64,000 bases of DNA from Ilyonectria destructans (lineage: Eukaryota; Ascomycota; Sordariomycetes; Hypocreales; Nectriaceae). The notes beneath the pieces are model-generated. The model was not told where the DNA came from, did not search any database, and was given only the letters and a program-made list of their open reading frames with translations. Position numbers and translations under genes: made by a program. The stretch is from positions 248,001-312,000 of the forward strand of contig JAHEWK010000019.1 in the NCBI GenBank assembly GCA_020740775.1, read 5' to 3'. Positions 49,935-62,090 of this stretch are shown piece by piece; within the stretch, counting starts at the first letter, position 1, and each line of letters begins with the position of its first letter.

Positions 49935-51953
49935 ATGTCGTCCAACATCTCGCATGAGGAGTTTGTGGCCAAGGCCCACCACTTTGTTATCGTTGGAGGT
50001 GGTACGGCTGGCCTCGTCCTCGCCGGACGCTTGTCGGAAGACCCAGCGGTCAACGTCCTCGTTCTCGAGGCGGGCGAGAATAGACTAGGAGTAGGGACTA
50101 GCGACCTTTCGCCTCAAAACCGTTTGACTAATGAGGCGCGAGGCAGGATCCCAAGATCGATATCCCCGCTCTTATGACCCAACTCTACGAGGAGTAAGCC
50201 GTCCGGTTCCGTCGTCCCGGTTCAAAGTCTGACTTGAATAGCCCGGCGTACGACTGGTCGTTCAAGTCCACGCAGCAGCATGCTCTGAACGACCGCGTTG
50301 TTGCCCAGCCAAGGGGCAAGCTTCTCGGAGGTAGTTCTGGTATTAGTTTCATGATGGCCGCATACCCAAGTGCTCGAGACATCGACAACTGGGAGAAACT
50401 CGGCAATCCCGGCTGGAACTGGGCCTCCTTGTTGCCGTACTACCGCAAGTCTGAGGCATTTAACCAACCCTCAGCGGAGACCAAAGCTTCTCTGGGTGGT
50501 GATGTCTTCGACCCCGAGATGTACGGAAAGGACGGCCCGGTTCAACTTACGCTTCCGCACGGCACGAGCCAGGTCGATGCTGCTTGGACCGCGACACTCA
50601 AGAATTTGGGGCTTGGAGTGAAGCAGGACCCGCGGGAAGGTCGAACACTCGGCGGATACGCGGTGCTCAAGTTCATCGACCAAAGCGCCAAGCGGAGCTA
50701 CGCGGCGTCGGCGTATTACGCGCCTAACGCAGCACGAAAGAATCTGGCAGTCATCACCGGCGCGCATGTCAACAAGGTCATCCTTGAGGCAGCGGAGGGC
50801 GATGGCGTTAGGGCGACGGCCGTGTCGTTCACGGTACTTGAGAAAGAGTACACTGTTTACGCCTTGAACGAAATTATCCTCTCGGCTGGGACGGTGCAGA
50901 GCCCCCAGATATTGGAACTATCTGGGGTTGGAGAAGCCCAAATTCTAAGCAAGGCTGGTGTCAAGGTTGTCGTAGACAACCCTAATGTGGGGGAGAACTT
51001 GCAGGTATTAGTTGCTCGCTTTGCCCCCGCCCTCCCGATGTCAATGAATTGCCTAACGGTTTTAGGACCATCCACTCGTCCCTCTTACCTATGAAGCTCA
51101 AGATGGGCTTCCTACTGCCGAGACAATTCGGCAGCCGGGCGTCCTTGACTGGGCCGTGGGAGAGTGGCAAGCCGGTCGTGGGGGACCTCTAGCCTCTGGC
51201 GTTAGCGGCACCTCGTTCTTGCTTCACAAGGCTATAGCTGATGCAAGCCGGGTCAGCAGGCTCCTCGAGCTTTCGGCCACGAGATCCACGCTCAAGAACA
51301 TGCAGTTTGATATCCTGAAAGAGCTTTTAGCTGACGAGAAGGAGGCCGATGTACAGATCAACTTCGCCCCTGCGGGTTTCAATCCATACATCGGCGAATC
51401 CATGGCTGGGCTATTCCCGCACGCCGACTCCGGCAACTATCTTGGGTCTGTAGCTGTTGTCAACCATCCGTTTTCTCGCGGCGCGACGCATATTACTTCT
51501 TCGGATCCCAAGGCGCATCCCACAATTGATCCGAGCTACCTCTCCAACGAGGTGGATTTTCAGATGATGGTCGACGGACTATTGTTTATACAGAAGATCA
51601 TCGAAACCGCGCCAATGGCCGACATGGTTAAAACCAACGATGATGGCAGTGGTAAGAAGATACAGCCAGGTTATAAGATTCCCAGACGGCTCGATCGAGC
51701 GGCGGCAGAGAAGCTGGTAAGGGACGCCACGATATCTTCTTGGCATCTCATCGGGACGTGCTCGATGATGCCGCGGAGCGCTGGCGGCGTCGTTGACCAT
51801 CGGCTGAGGGTCTACGGGGTCCAGCGCCTCAGAGTCGTTGATGCAAGTGTGATGCCCCTTCATGTGAGGGGAAATATTGCCAGCTCAGTGTATGCCATCG
51901 CCGAGAGAGCAGCCGATATGATCAAGGAGGACTGGAAGATCGGTGTGGAGTAG
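49935..51953 (+). CDS. GMC-family FAD oxidoreductase
   Basis: Exons 49935-50090, 50147-50193, 50242-51004 and 51066-51953 join to 617 residues. The N-terminus has the flavin motif [10 protein letters not shown] (G21-G26) and LVLEAGE. The first GMC signature region reads [14 protein letters not shown], and [22 protein letters not shown] is the second signature. The C-terminal catalytic region has [11 protein letters not shown] (catalytic His) and [21 protein letters not shown]. Length and order are normal for choline-dehydrogenase or aryl-alcohol-oxidase-like enzymes, which oxidise alcohols with flavin; the substrate is not deducible. No secretion signal is obvious. It is divergent from the MFS pump. 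Confidence 0.9.
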
Positions 51954-52911
51954 AGACTGGTGGCGAGCGGGAATCGAGCGGGAAAAGGGGATGCGACGGA
52001 TTGTGTCTATTGGTGGCCATACCGCTCACAGGATTTGCATGGCTCTTCGCGTTTGGACTTACAGCTTCAATTTTACGATCTTGACCTGTGTTGAATCAGA
52101 CTGGGCTCGTCGCCGAGCATTCTCCGCGTCTTTTCTCAGCTTGTTATATTCCCTCGTAAATTTGCCGTCTGTTATCCTATATGTCATCCACTCGACTTTT
52201 CTAAAGCCCCGGCTACTGGGTCTTTTCTGCCATCAACATTACCCGTCTGCCGCTTGACTATATCTATCGGTAGTTTGGTAAACTGGCCGATATGAACGTT
52301 GGTACAACTGATTATTATAGCTATCGGAGTTCATGCCTTAACTGTAACGCAGGGTGCGTTTGGGTATAGGGATCGGGAGGAACGCAATGGCCGCCATTGC
52401 ATTTGACGAGAGGGATTGGTCGGGCTAATTGGACTTCTGCGACGGCTTGTGTTGGCGGTATTAATATTTAGCGAAGGCATTGTAGAGCTTCAGGGTAGGT
52501 AATCCTTGGGGCACGACATTAACGATGGCGATGGTGTCAATACCGCAACGCGACGCGAGCGCAACGTGACGCGAATTGACGACAGTTCGAAATTTTGGTG
52601 GCCAACTGACGTCCGTTTGGCAACGAGCCAGTACTCCCTCATACCTGTTAAGGGCCACAAGGAGCTAGCCGTAACTCCGGAGCCAGGATTCCGGCCAACG
52701 CACGGCGTAGTTACAGTGCATGGAAGGGGGGGCCCATCGTTGGAGGAGCTGGACAAACAAGACGACAATCAAGAAGGAGATCATACCCGTAGTATAGACT
52801 CTTAGCTTGTACTATCCCATATTACGGTAGACTGTAGTACGGCAAGCAAGGCCACACCAGGCCAAGGCAGCCAGGACGACGACAAACCATTAGAATAGCT
52901 CCCCTAGCTCT
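51954..52911. other. Intergenic with a hAT-like terminus word
   Basis: Near 52352 the sequence CAGGGTGCGTTTGGGTA resembles hAT termini, but no inverted partner was seen. Overlapping frames at 52490-52805 have no motif I recognise. Confidence 0.4.
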
Positions 52912-53160
52912 ATGCTACATGCCGTTGACCATCTAGCCAAAGGTACAACTTCCATCATGTACCAGATAGCTCTCTTACGTTCACAGGTCAACGCTCTACG
53001 GCAGGCAAACGAGATGCTAAGCAAGCGCCAGAGGGCTAAAAAAACACATACACCGCTTAGGGGATCCCCAACAGTTCAGGAAGGCAAAAGTGGCAATCTC
53101 GCGCCGTTTACCTTCTTCCAGATGCTGGCGCACGACCTGCCTCTTCATCTTGGGCTTCTC
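52912..53160 (+). pseudogene. C-terminal fragment of a pogo-like transposase
   Basis: Reads HAVDHLAKGTTSIMYQIALL, then ALRQANEMLSKRQRAKKTH and TVQEGK. This resembles the C-terminal tail (LAKG, ANE--SKR-RAKR, VQEG) of fungal pogo/Fot transposases. No catalytic region precedes it. Confidence 0.65.
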
Positions 53161-53999
53161 TAACCCCGTGTCCAGGGCCAAGGATACCCTACGCTACCTT
53201 ATCTACACGAGCGAGTGTGTCATTAACATCACCTCGAGGCGGCTAGCACAGTCTGGTATCCACGGAACGTTTGTATTCCCCCGCGCATCCACGCAAGACC
53301 TAATGCAAGCCACGGCGGAGGCTCAAAGCGCGTCGAAAGTTCGAAGCATAGTAATGGCTGACAAAGTGAAGGACGAGTAGTGGGAGATCTGCATAACCTC
53401 CGGTGTTCCACGGCACAGATGGGTGGTTAATAATCAAATGCTATGGGCGACGATAGCCTCTGATTCCAAACGCAGAAAGGGGCAATTTAGTAATAACCGA
53501 GTACGGATTACTATGCGTGCGCATTCCGGCGAGCCGATGGCCTGCCGCCAACCATAATTGGCAGAGCCGCACACCTTTATCGCCGTAAAGGTGGCTCAAT
53601 CCCACAGTCTAGTGCAGGCATTATGTCACTACCCCGTGGCTGTGGAGTAGACGACGGGACGTTAACTAGACGGAGATGGTTGTGTGGAGACATTTTGGTT
53701 AAGTTCCGAAGCCCACCGGCGATAATTGAGACCCATCGGCGGGTCTTTGGCCCGATCTGGGGTCCCCTGGATATCCTTCATCTTTGTCCCTCTTTGTCCA
53801 ACACGGACACTCTTTAATTTTGCGTCGTTGTGTTGAAGGTGCTTGAACTCTGCTGAATCCCTGGGGCATCTCACTCTAGTTGAGGCCGTTGCAGCGCATC
53901 CTATCGTAACCTCCACTGTCTGTATCTGTGGAAATACACTTCGAGACAGACACAGGCGGTGTCTATCCTGTTGGAGAACCCAGTACCTCCGCACGGAAG
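53161..53999. other. Intergenic, promoter side of the second Zn2Cys6 gene
   Basis: A frame to 53380 (ending MADKVKDE) is not recognisable. No other feature supported. Confidence 0.4.
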
Positions 54000-56118
54000 A
54001 TGATATCGACAGCATGTGAGGCATGCAGAGCGGCCAAGATCAAATGTCGGCCGAGCGAACAGCCTGGAGTTTGCCGCAAGTAAGACGAGAATAACGTGCC
54101 GATGGCTAAAGATGAACTGACGGATCCATATCTAGATGTCGTGAATCTAAGAGAGAATGCATATCACGAACAGGCCCACGCACTCGCCGAAGAAGAACGA
54201 AGTTGTATGTCTCGGTCCACTACTCCGGGCCAGTTCGGGTACGAATACTGACTTGATAATGAGCCTTGGTGGTGCGGCGCAGCCTCGACCACCGCCCGCA
54301 AGCCGCGCATCCAAGACTTTCACCATCGACTTTGACGTGCCGTCTCCGCCTGAAGTCGACGAGAACTTTGACGCCTTGCGTAACACCCACGCACAGTTCA
54401 TCGAAAACATATTTCCTTCTGAGCCGGACTCGGACTTTAATGATCTCACTTCCTCGCCGATGACATGCTTCCCGACGCCCCCGTCTTCTCACAGCCATTC
54501 CATCCAGTCCCTTCATGCAAAACCCCAATTCAACCTGGAATCTGCCGACGACCTACTAAGCTCGTTCCGTGTAATGTTGCCTTATTTCCCCTGTATTGAC
54601 CTTAAGCCCGAAGTAACGGTTTTGAGCCTTGCTGCCTCTCGGCCCTTCGTTCTGCTAGCGATCCTAGCCGCCGCGTCTGGATCGCGGACTCTTCAGGGGC
54701 ATAGCCTTTACGATGAAGAGTTTCGCAAGGTGTTAGGCGTCAAGGTTGTGACTGGGGGGGAAAAGAGCATTGAACTTCTGCAGGGCATGCTCATCTACTG
54801 CGCTTGGTGATAGACGTCTCACAACCTCACCTCAACGAGTAAATGGCTTACAACTATAGGTATCCATTCCATCTCAGGCCTAAAAACAGGCAAGCTTTTC
54901 AGTATGTCCGCATGGCAGGGGATATGGTTCGCGATATGGAACTCGTTAAGGAGTTGCCCGAGCTCAACGGCGGTTTCGACTCTGAGGTGACGACGGAGCA
55001 ACTCGAAAAGGTCCGCGCATATCTCTCCTGGTTTTACGCTGTATCAAAGTACGTCTTCCACTAGAACTTCGTCTACCGGTGAGCCGTTGACTTACAACCA
55101 ACCCTAGCTTCATATCCGCCTGGAGGAAGATGGACGTGATGCCACCGTTCACTGCTTGGACAGCTACTTGCTGTGACATTCTCCAACGGTGCGCAGCGGC
55201 CGATGGCGACTTAGCCTTAAGTTATCTTGTGCGATTTGCGAGTTACACCAACGCCGCTAAAAGCGCGATCCATGAGAGCACGGCGCCAAGTGAGCAACAG
55301 AGCCAGCTTGTGCTGTTCGGCCTGGAGGCCCAAAGTCGAGAGCTTCGACAGTGCATGCTCCCTCACATTGCTCGTTCTGGTAAGAATCCTCAAATTGCAC
55401 TTGCTGAAATAAGGCTAATAGCTCAAAAGTGCCAGTGAAGTTCTCGGAGCTGTTCTTCAGAATCTACCTTGCCGGCGGCCCTCTGCTTCGCTTAGGACAA
55501 CCTAAGAACAGGCCCTCCGGGTACATTCCCCCTTCAATACCAAAGTTCCAACGTTGCGTCGCCGAAATCAGGACGATGTTCGACTTCGTCTCTGACCTAG
55601 GGCAATTGGCATTCAATGCGTTGACTTGCAATGACTGGCTTAAGTTCATTCTCACCATCATCGCCGCCCTTCGTCTCTCATTTCCTCTTACCGAGCTCCC
55701 CGGCTGGGACGACGCCTCGGCGAGAGGCGAGTTACGCTTTGGCGAGTTCTTGACACACATGTGCGAGGGATCTGACTCGATTACGATCAATACCCGAGTC
55801 GACGTCTTCTCTGCCGGTCGCGTCATCTTGCGCGTCGTCAAGGATAAGTACGACCGTCGGATTGCGTTACATACCGGAGCAGTAGCGGCCACCATAGAGG
55901 CGACAGCGGCGATGCCATCGTCTTCAGGTATTCGGGGATGCCCGGTGTTTGACCATAGCGTGGAGGCTTATATCGCTGCGTGGGATACGGGGTTTGATGA
56001 TGGTAATGTGATGCTACCTCCAACACGACATGCCGAGGGCCAGCAGGCCGTGTCTCACGATTGGTGGGCGGCGATAACGACGGGATGGACGTATAATACG
56101 ACTGGGAACAATGAATAA
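54000..56118 (+). CDS. Zn2Cys6 transcription factor
   Basis: Exons 54000-54079, 54136-54204, 54264-54806, 54860-55048, 55108-55379 and 55436-56118 give 611 residues. The cluster has C6, C9, C16, C25, C28 and C35 in C-x2-C-x6-C-x8-C-x2-C-x6-C spacing and is split by the first intron; a basic RTRRRRTK follows. The linker includes KTFTIDFDVPSPPEVDENFDALR. The middle domain includes FHLRPKNRQAFQYVRMAGDM and the C-terminal half VKFSELFFRIYLAGGPLLR. All five introns are 53-59 nt with good donors. This type often controls nearby secondary-metabolism genes; the MFS and GMC genes 2-7 kb upstream are possible targets. No inactivating change is seen. Confidence 0.88.
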
Positions 56119-56236
56119 CACCCTTGGCCTTGGGACTATTCATTATCCCAGGGAGCTTCGTCTAGTCTGGAGCAAGGTTGATCGCCCGGTGAGATACGCA
56201 TATAAAAATGCCACCAAGATATTTCGACACAATACT

Positions 56237-56397
56237 TGATGCGTGCAGCTAGCCGTATCCTAGGGATGCCTGGCTTGCCAGGCATCTACTGAGCAGTTAG
56301 CCGTCATATAAGACAATCTGCTCAGCTTATCCATAGACAAGACATCTTACCTTCTACATCATCTCTGATACCCATGGTCTACATGACATACGCATCA
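56237..56397 (-). repeat. Solo copia LTR
   Basis: 161 bp, TGATGCGT...ACGCATCA, nearly the same as the copy at 41580-41740. The flanks ATACT and TTCCT do not match, so no target duplication remains. Confidence 0.9.
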
Positions 56398-56516
56398 TTC
56401 CTTAACTTCTTCTTTCTAATCTCCAACTCTACTAATCACCCCAACAGCTAAACTTACTCAACTCTAACCCCATCAGCAAGCAGACAGGTAGCCCTGCAGT
56501 GTAAGTCTAGCCAGAG

Positions 56517-58001
56517 TTATGCGTATTCCCGACGACTCGTGACAAGTAATTTTGTTGGGACTGTTCTGGGTAGGGGGCCTTTCTCGACCATCTGTTGGTG
56601 TATCAGGTGCATTGCAATCGCAAACTCATTGCAGTTGAGTCCGCCTCGAGGCTCAAGACCCGCGAGACTCCAGATTAGACCCAGGATATGTGTTGGCAAC
56701 CCCGACTCGCGGAAGACGACAGCTGCGGCTTCTTGAGTGACGTACGGCTTACCATCTTTGACGATGCTGTAGTAAACCCGATCTTACAGAACCCTCTGGC
56801 TCGGAGAGATTGCCCAAATATCATCCCCAGTCTTAACTAGGTCGTCATTACTACTATTGTTGGCCGAGACACCTTGAATTGCTGCTTCATATAGTTTGGC
56901 CGGGACGACGTTCGGCAATGCCTGAATGCTTTCAGTCTTCATCGATGTGAGCAGATGTATGGCAATGATGAACTCGGTACGAGACAATAAGCCGCGCCCC
57001 TCGGAATCGGCGAGCCGCCACACCCGTTCTAGGGTCTCATCGGACAGTTTGGATTTCTTGAATAGTTCCTTAGCCGCGCTCTCAGGGAGATAAGTTCCAT
57101 CCTGTAATAGCATTTTTTCAAATAGACCAACATATTTAGTAACCTCTTGCAGGCTCAGGTGCGGGACTTGGATCGGGTTGCCGGTTTGTTGGGCCTCGAG
57201 TATACTAAGCGGCGGGGAGCTGGAGCCATCAAATCGGGGGTAGGGCCCTGGTTGGAAGGCCAAGTCGACTGTGGGTTCACGGCCAGCTTGAGTATGGCCT
57301 ATGAGTCGAAGTGCAATACAAAACCCGCTTGGGGTTAGAAAGCCTCTATTCTCGACATCAGGAATTTGCCAGATCTACACTCACACGGTTAGATAGATTC
57401 TATATCAAGGGGGAAAATCCACACACCTCGCCAAGGGTGAGAGCAGGTAGTTTTGTGTTTTCAAAAAACTTGACGCCAGCCTCACCAGTGATGACTCCTA
57501 GGTCGGCAGTGTCGGCTTCTCGGAAGAGTCGGCCATACAATCGTTTCTCCTCTGGGCACATGGTGCCAACAGCCGAATCGATGTTCCGATGGTCTACAAG
57601 AGTCATAGATTAGTCCCGGACAACGAAACATCGATATATATAGCGCAGGGTGAGTTTTTACCGGGTTGGGATGAGGCGACCACATCGATAGTGGGCTTTG
57701 ACTCGGAATTCTCTGCAACAAACGGCAACTCGGTTGTCCATCCAAAGTCGAGTAAGGTTGTTAACGATTCTGACGATATGGACGAAGTCGACGTTTGGGC
57801 AGGCTTATGGGTTGAGCCGGTTTCAGCTACCACTGTCACGGTAGAAGCAACTCGAGCATTGGTAACTGTAGCCGTCCACTCAGCACTGGCCGCAGGAGTC
57901 CCACCTGTCAGCGGGGTGAATGGCACGTCCAGAGACCATTCGGATTGACCTAGACTCTCGTGGAGATCTTCGACCGGTTGAGACTCTGAAGCTGTGTCCA
58001 T
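56517..58001 (-). pseudogene. EH-domain (Ede1-like) region, C-terminal part of a kinase-EH frame
   Basis: From 58001 the segments 58001-57662, 57593-57427 and 57374-56784 splice in frame to 365 codons. The first 113 residues are an acidic, Ser/Thr-rich tail (MDTASESQPVEDLHESLGQS...) without a domain. Next is EH domain 1 (CPEEKRLYGRLFREADT, FFENTKLPALTLGE, IWQIPDVENRGFLTPSGF). EH domain 2 follows (LSLQEVTKYVGLFEKML, VWRLADSEGRGLLSRTEF). A TAA at 56784 falls in the start of EH domain 3, which continues in the same frame to 56517 (FRESGLPTHILGLIWSL, LNCNEFAIAMHLI). EH domains bind NPF motifs in endocytosis. The frame also continues upstream into kinase sequence. Whether the segment is expressed is unknown. 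Confidence 0.7.
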
Positions 58002-58930
58002 CTATGCGTGCGTCCTCGCACTTTGCGCCGACAATCTTTCTACGGGTTTAACCTCCATCAATGCGACGATGAATCCAATAGCTTCCTTGCTTACTCCGAT
58101 GTTTCTTAGAGGTTAATTGGGAAATTGAATTAAACCAGCATAATACTTGCCGAGATCCGCAAATGTCTTGAATGTAGTCCGGCCGGTTAGAGCTTGGTAG
58201 GCCAGCTCACCCAGACACCACATATCCCCAAGGCAGCTATTGGTTCTAGGCTCTCCACTAAAACCTAGAAGTTCTGGTGGCATAAATCCAGGGGTGCCTC
58301 AGATTACTGCTGAAGCTGTATCCTTAGTATGCTTACTGAGTCTAAGGTTGTATAACTTAATCCACTACTAATCCGGGTGTTGCTATTTAATAAGGATATT
58401 CTAAATAGAATGTTAGTCTAAATTACTAACTGTTTTAAATATAGGGACTTCTAACTGCTAGCTTTAGATCTTAATAAGTAAACTTTTACCCATATATAAG
58501 CAATAGTGTATCTACCAGTTATAATATAATATCTTAAATCTGGTCTTCTAGTAACTGCTTATTTAGATATAGCTTGGGGTTCTTAAGGTAACTTTAGAAG
58601 TTATTAAGCTTAAAGTACTCCATAGTAATATATATCCACCTGGGACTGTTATACTATCTGTAGAATTCAATAAAGAAGTTCTTATACTGAGGTATTATGT
58701 ATATATTTTAGTATAATTAATAGATTGCCTTATAGATAATATAGTTACCTTTTTATAGGAGAACTTATTTAACACTTTAAGTTCGCAAATATAAAGAGCC
58801 AGCTTAAATTGGAGATTACCTTTAGTAACCTAAATACTCTTAATGATATAGTACTCAGGCAGGTTAACTGTAGCTATATTAGTCTATAACTATATAAAAT
58901 TAAACCCCCTCTAACCTAGATCTTTCTCGT
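58002..58930 (-). pseudogene. Protein kinase domain destroyed by RIP-type changes
   Basis: Reading upstream from the EH region in the same frame: ARTHA, stop, then EAIGFIVALMEVKPVERLSA and MWCLGELAYQALTGRTTF (subdomain IX), GTPGFMPPELLGF (subdomain VIII). KLYNLRLSKHTKD stands where DFG is expected, and Y-stop-DLK where HRDLK is expected, near 58468. ITMEYFKL is seen at about 58615. All stops fit RIP-type changes (CGA, CAA or TGG), and Asp-to-Asn and Gly-to-Arg replacements fit G-to-A. Stop density rises towards higher coordinates. The N-lobe beyond 58700 is too mutated to place, so the boundary is approximate. Confidence 0.65.
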
Positions 58931-61694
58931 GAGCCCATACTTCACATTTAGGCCTGAATTAATAAGAGATAGTGTATATGTGGATAGTATATTGTTTTTG
59001 CCTATAGCTTTGAAATAAGGCTTGCAGCTATAAGTCTCAAATGGGTTCAGTAAGGTAATCCAAATAGTTAATGCTTAATATTTCCGCCTTTATGCTCGAT
59101 TTTCAATGGGAGCCTGGCATATGTTAAGTATGAGTATATACAGTAAGAGGTTGCGCGAAAAGGGCTTCAGAGTTATTATCAGCCTGATGATTGCCTTCTG
59201 CTGTTTCAGCCGCAGGAAAGGCGGGGTGGTGAGATGATATAATTATGCTAGCAACTAATTGCTGCCTCAATCCTAAGGCATTGACATTTAGTTTTAGAGC
59301 GATGATAAGTGCCATAACTTCATCCTGGGCTTATTGCCGTTATAATTTTTCATTCACTTAGTGTTAAAGGAAGCCCACAACCGCCTACGGCGGCTGTAGC
59401 CTCGGGCAGCCGGAACCTCATACAGGCTCCAATTCCCTCGCCGAGCTAGCTCGTAATAATCATAACAATACACACATCTTTGACCTCTTAACAGCATTCA
59501 ACAGAGACGCCGGCAAGATTACATAAGCATTATCGCGGTGCACAGTCTCCATTCTCACTTTTGACGCCGATTTAAAACTTTAATTAAGCATAAAGTGCGC
59601 ACTAACATTTACAAACAAAAACAAATTAGTGAGTTAGATTAAGTACAGTTTTATCTATTGCGCAATGCTATTTTTACTACTATTATTATTATAGTTAACT
59701 GTTACTGCGCTGAAATATCTATTTAGAACCGCACTTAAAATTTCACTAAGTCCCATACAATACAATAACAACCCACTCCTTATTTTCTGAGCTTATCTAA
59801 CCTTCCTTCTAACAGCCCGGCCAGTAGGGGGGAAGGGGGGGGGGGGGGTCCCTCACTAGCTAGTAAGGTTAGTGCTAATTAGTTGCAGACTGGTTATTCT
59901 ATAGACTTCAGTTATTCTATAGACCTATAGATTCCGGGGGGTCTATACGCTGGATTTTATACCAATAAGGCACAGGAAAACAGTTATTCTATAGATAAGA
60001 AGTTTATAGGATAACTGAGAATTAGGGGTTAGAATTTAATATATATATATAATAGGTATAATTAATTCCTACCTTTTTTTCCAGTGTAAAAGAATATAAG
60101 GTAAAGAGGGAGTTAATAGTATAATTCTATATATATACAGTTAAAATAAACTCCCCCCCCCCCCCCCCCTAATCTTTCTTATTTAAGCTGGCTGTATAAA
60201 TTAGAATTAAGAGGGGAAGAAAGGGTTAAATACTCTACTTAAGTTTATTTAGCACTCTTAAATTAGCTGGGGGGATTTTTAGTAGTTTATAACTAATAAT
60301 TTAGACTCTCTATTAGGCAGGCTTTACTATATATAGAATTTTTATTAACTTAGGCCTACTAGTAGTATATCTATACTATTAGTAACCTATTAGTTAGAAT
60401 TTCTTTAGTATCTTTATCTTTAGCAGTATTAAAAGCAGTATTTTTAATATAGTTTTTATATATAGATTTCTAGCTAATAAGTTTCTAAGTCAGTTTATTA
60501 TTGTATTTTAGTAAGTTTTTATACTAAGTGCCTAAAAGGTTAATTTACTTCTATTTATTAGCTATACTTATCTTAAAGGTATTTAAGAGTTTATTAAGCT
60601 ATATAGATAACTTCTTATTAATATATTTAAGCTTCTTAAAAAATTTTATAGTAACTTCTTTATTATTATTCTCTTTTTCTTCTCTTTTTTTAAAGAGGTT
60701 AAGGTTATTATTATTATTAATAAGAGAATTATAAGTTTAATTCTTAAAGAAGCTTAAATTACTAAAGGGTATTATAAATACTATAATAGTAAATTTAATA
60801 TTATTTAAGTTTAATATAAGTAATATACTAAATAAGAGTTATTAATATATAATAATTAGTATACTATACTATACTTATAAATTTAAAGTAAGTTAATTTT
60901 AATTAGTAGTTTATATAATAGAAAATTAAGTAGGTTAAGATTTAAATAAGTATATTATATTTAATAATAGTAAAGTTAAAAATACTTAATATAATTAAAT
61001 TATATTAATAGCTAAAAAGCTATTTATATTAAATATATACTTCTTAAATAACTATATATTAAATAGATTATATAATTAGTAGAATATTTAATTTTAAAGT
61101 ATATTACTTTAAAATTAATACTCTAAAAGTATACTACTTTTACTTTCTATAATTTTATTATAATTAGCTGGAGCTAACTATAAGTTCTATATACTGCTAT
61201 TTTAAACTGTTTTTTTAGCTTAAGCTATAATACTATAATAGACTTTAGTAATATAGTAAATATATAGAAATAGAATACTACTATATATAGTATTAGATAA
61301 TTAAGCTAAAGTATATTCTTTATAGTAGGCTATATAAATTACTTAATTATAACTACTAAGTATAATAACTATATAATAGTAATATATATTAACCTTTAGA
61401 TTCTCCAGCTTAATATATAGAAGAGAAATATAATATAACTAAGTATAATAAATAATAAAAACTTATAGAATTATATAATACTAGTAGTAGCTAAATTATA
61501 TATATTAAATATAGATAGTATAGTAGTAATAATATTAAATAACTATAGAAATTAAATAAAATTAATATTAATAAAGAAATATAAGATATAATAGCTAATT
61601 TACAGTATACTTTAAATCTATAGAAATCTAAAGGTAGAGTAAATATTAATACTTTTAGCTAATTTAATAAAAGTAATAATATAACTATCTAACT
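58931..61694. repeat. RIP-mutated AT-rich tract
   Basis: Mostly AT-saturated with dense stops; some less mutated sequence remains at 59100-59560. It contains G14 (59835-59848) and C17 (60153-60169) homopolymer runs. No gene can be read. Confidence 0.75.
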
Positions 61695-62090
61695 TGTCAC
61701 GGCCCAGGTTGAGACTAGGCGGTCGCAACCGGCAGAACTATGACGGTACCCACTTTTTCCCTCCCAATTAGCCCAAAAGGCCCATACACAATAGACCAGT
61801 ATCAGTACTCCACTCGCAACTCTTATCAATGAGACCGACAGTCTTATTAATGAGCCTCATAAAGGCACCACTGAGACTACATAAAGCACCTAGTATATAG
61901 ACACAATCATTTAGCACTTTTATAGAGATAGCCTTACCAGCTATCAACACACTTGGTTATATTGAATCTACTATTCTACTATTACCAGACCGTAACCTAC
62001 ATTGCTCACTACGACGTCCTGATCCACTCGATCATAAACACTACGCTACTGGACCTACCCTATACCCCTAGGTTAGACCCGACCGTCACA
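61695..62090 (+). repeat. Unmutated solo LTR (gypsy type) inside the RIP tract
   Basis: A 396-bp island of normal composition begins TGTCACGGCC and ends GACCGTCACA, mirroring the TGTTACGACC...GACCGTTACA ends of the chromovirus LTR. No internal element sequence is attached. Flanks TAACT and TCTTA show no clear duplication. The boundaries coincide exactly with the change in base composition. Confidence 0.7.

Noticed and set aside
52490..52805. Opposing 90-100-codon frames
   Set aside because: Both strands are open but neither shows a family motif or splice context; not supported as genes.
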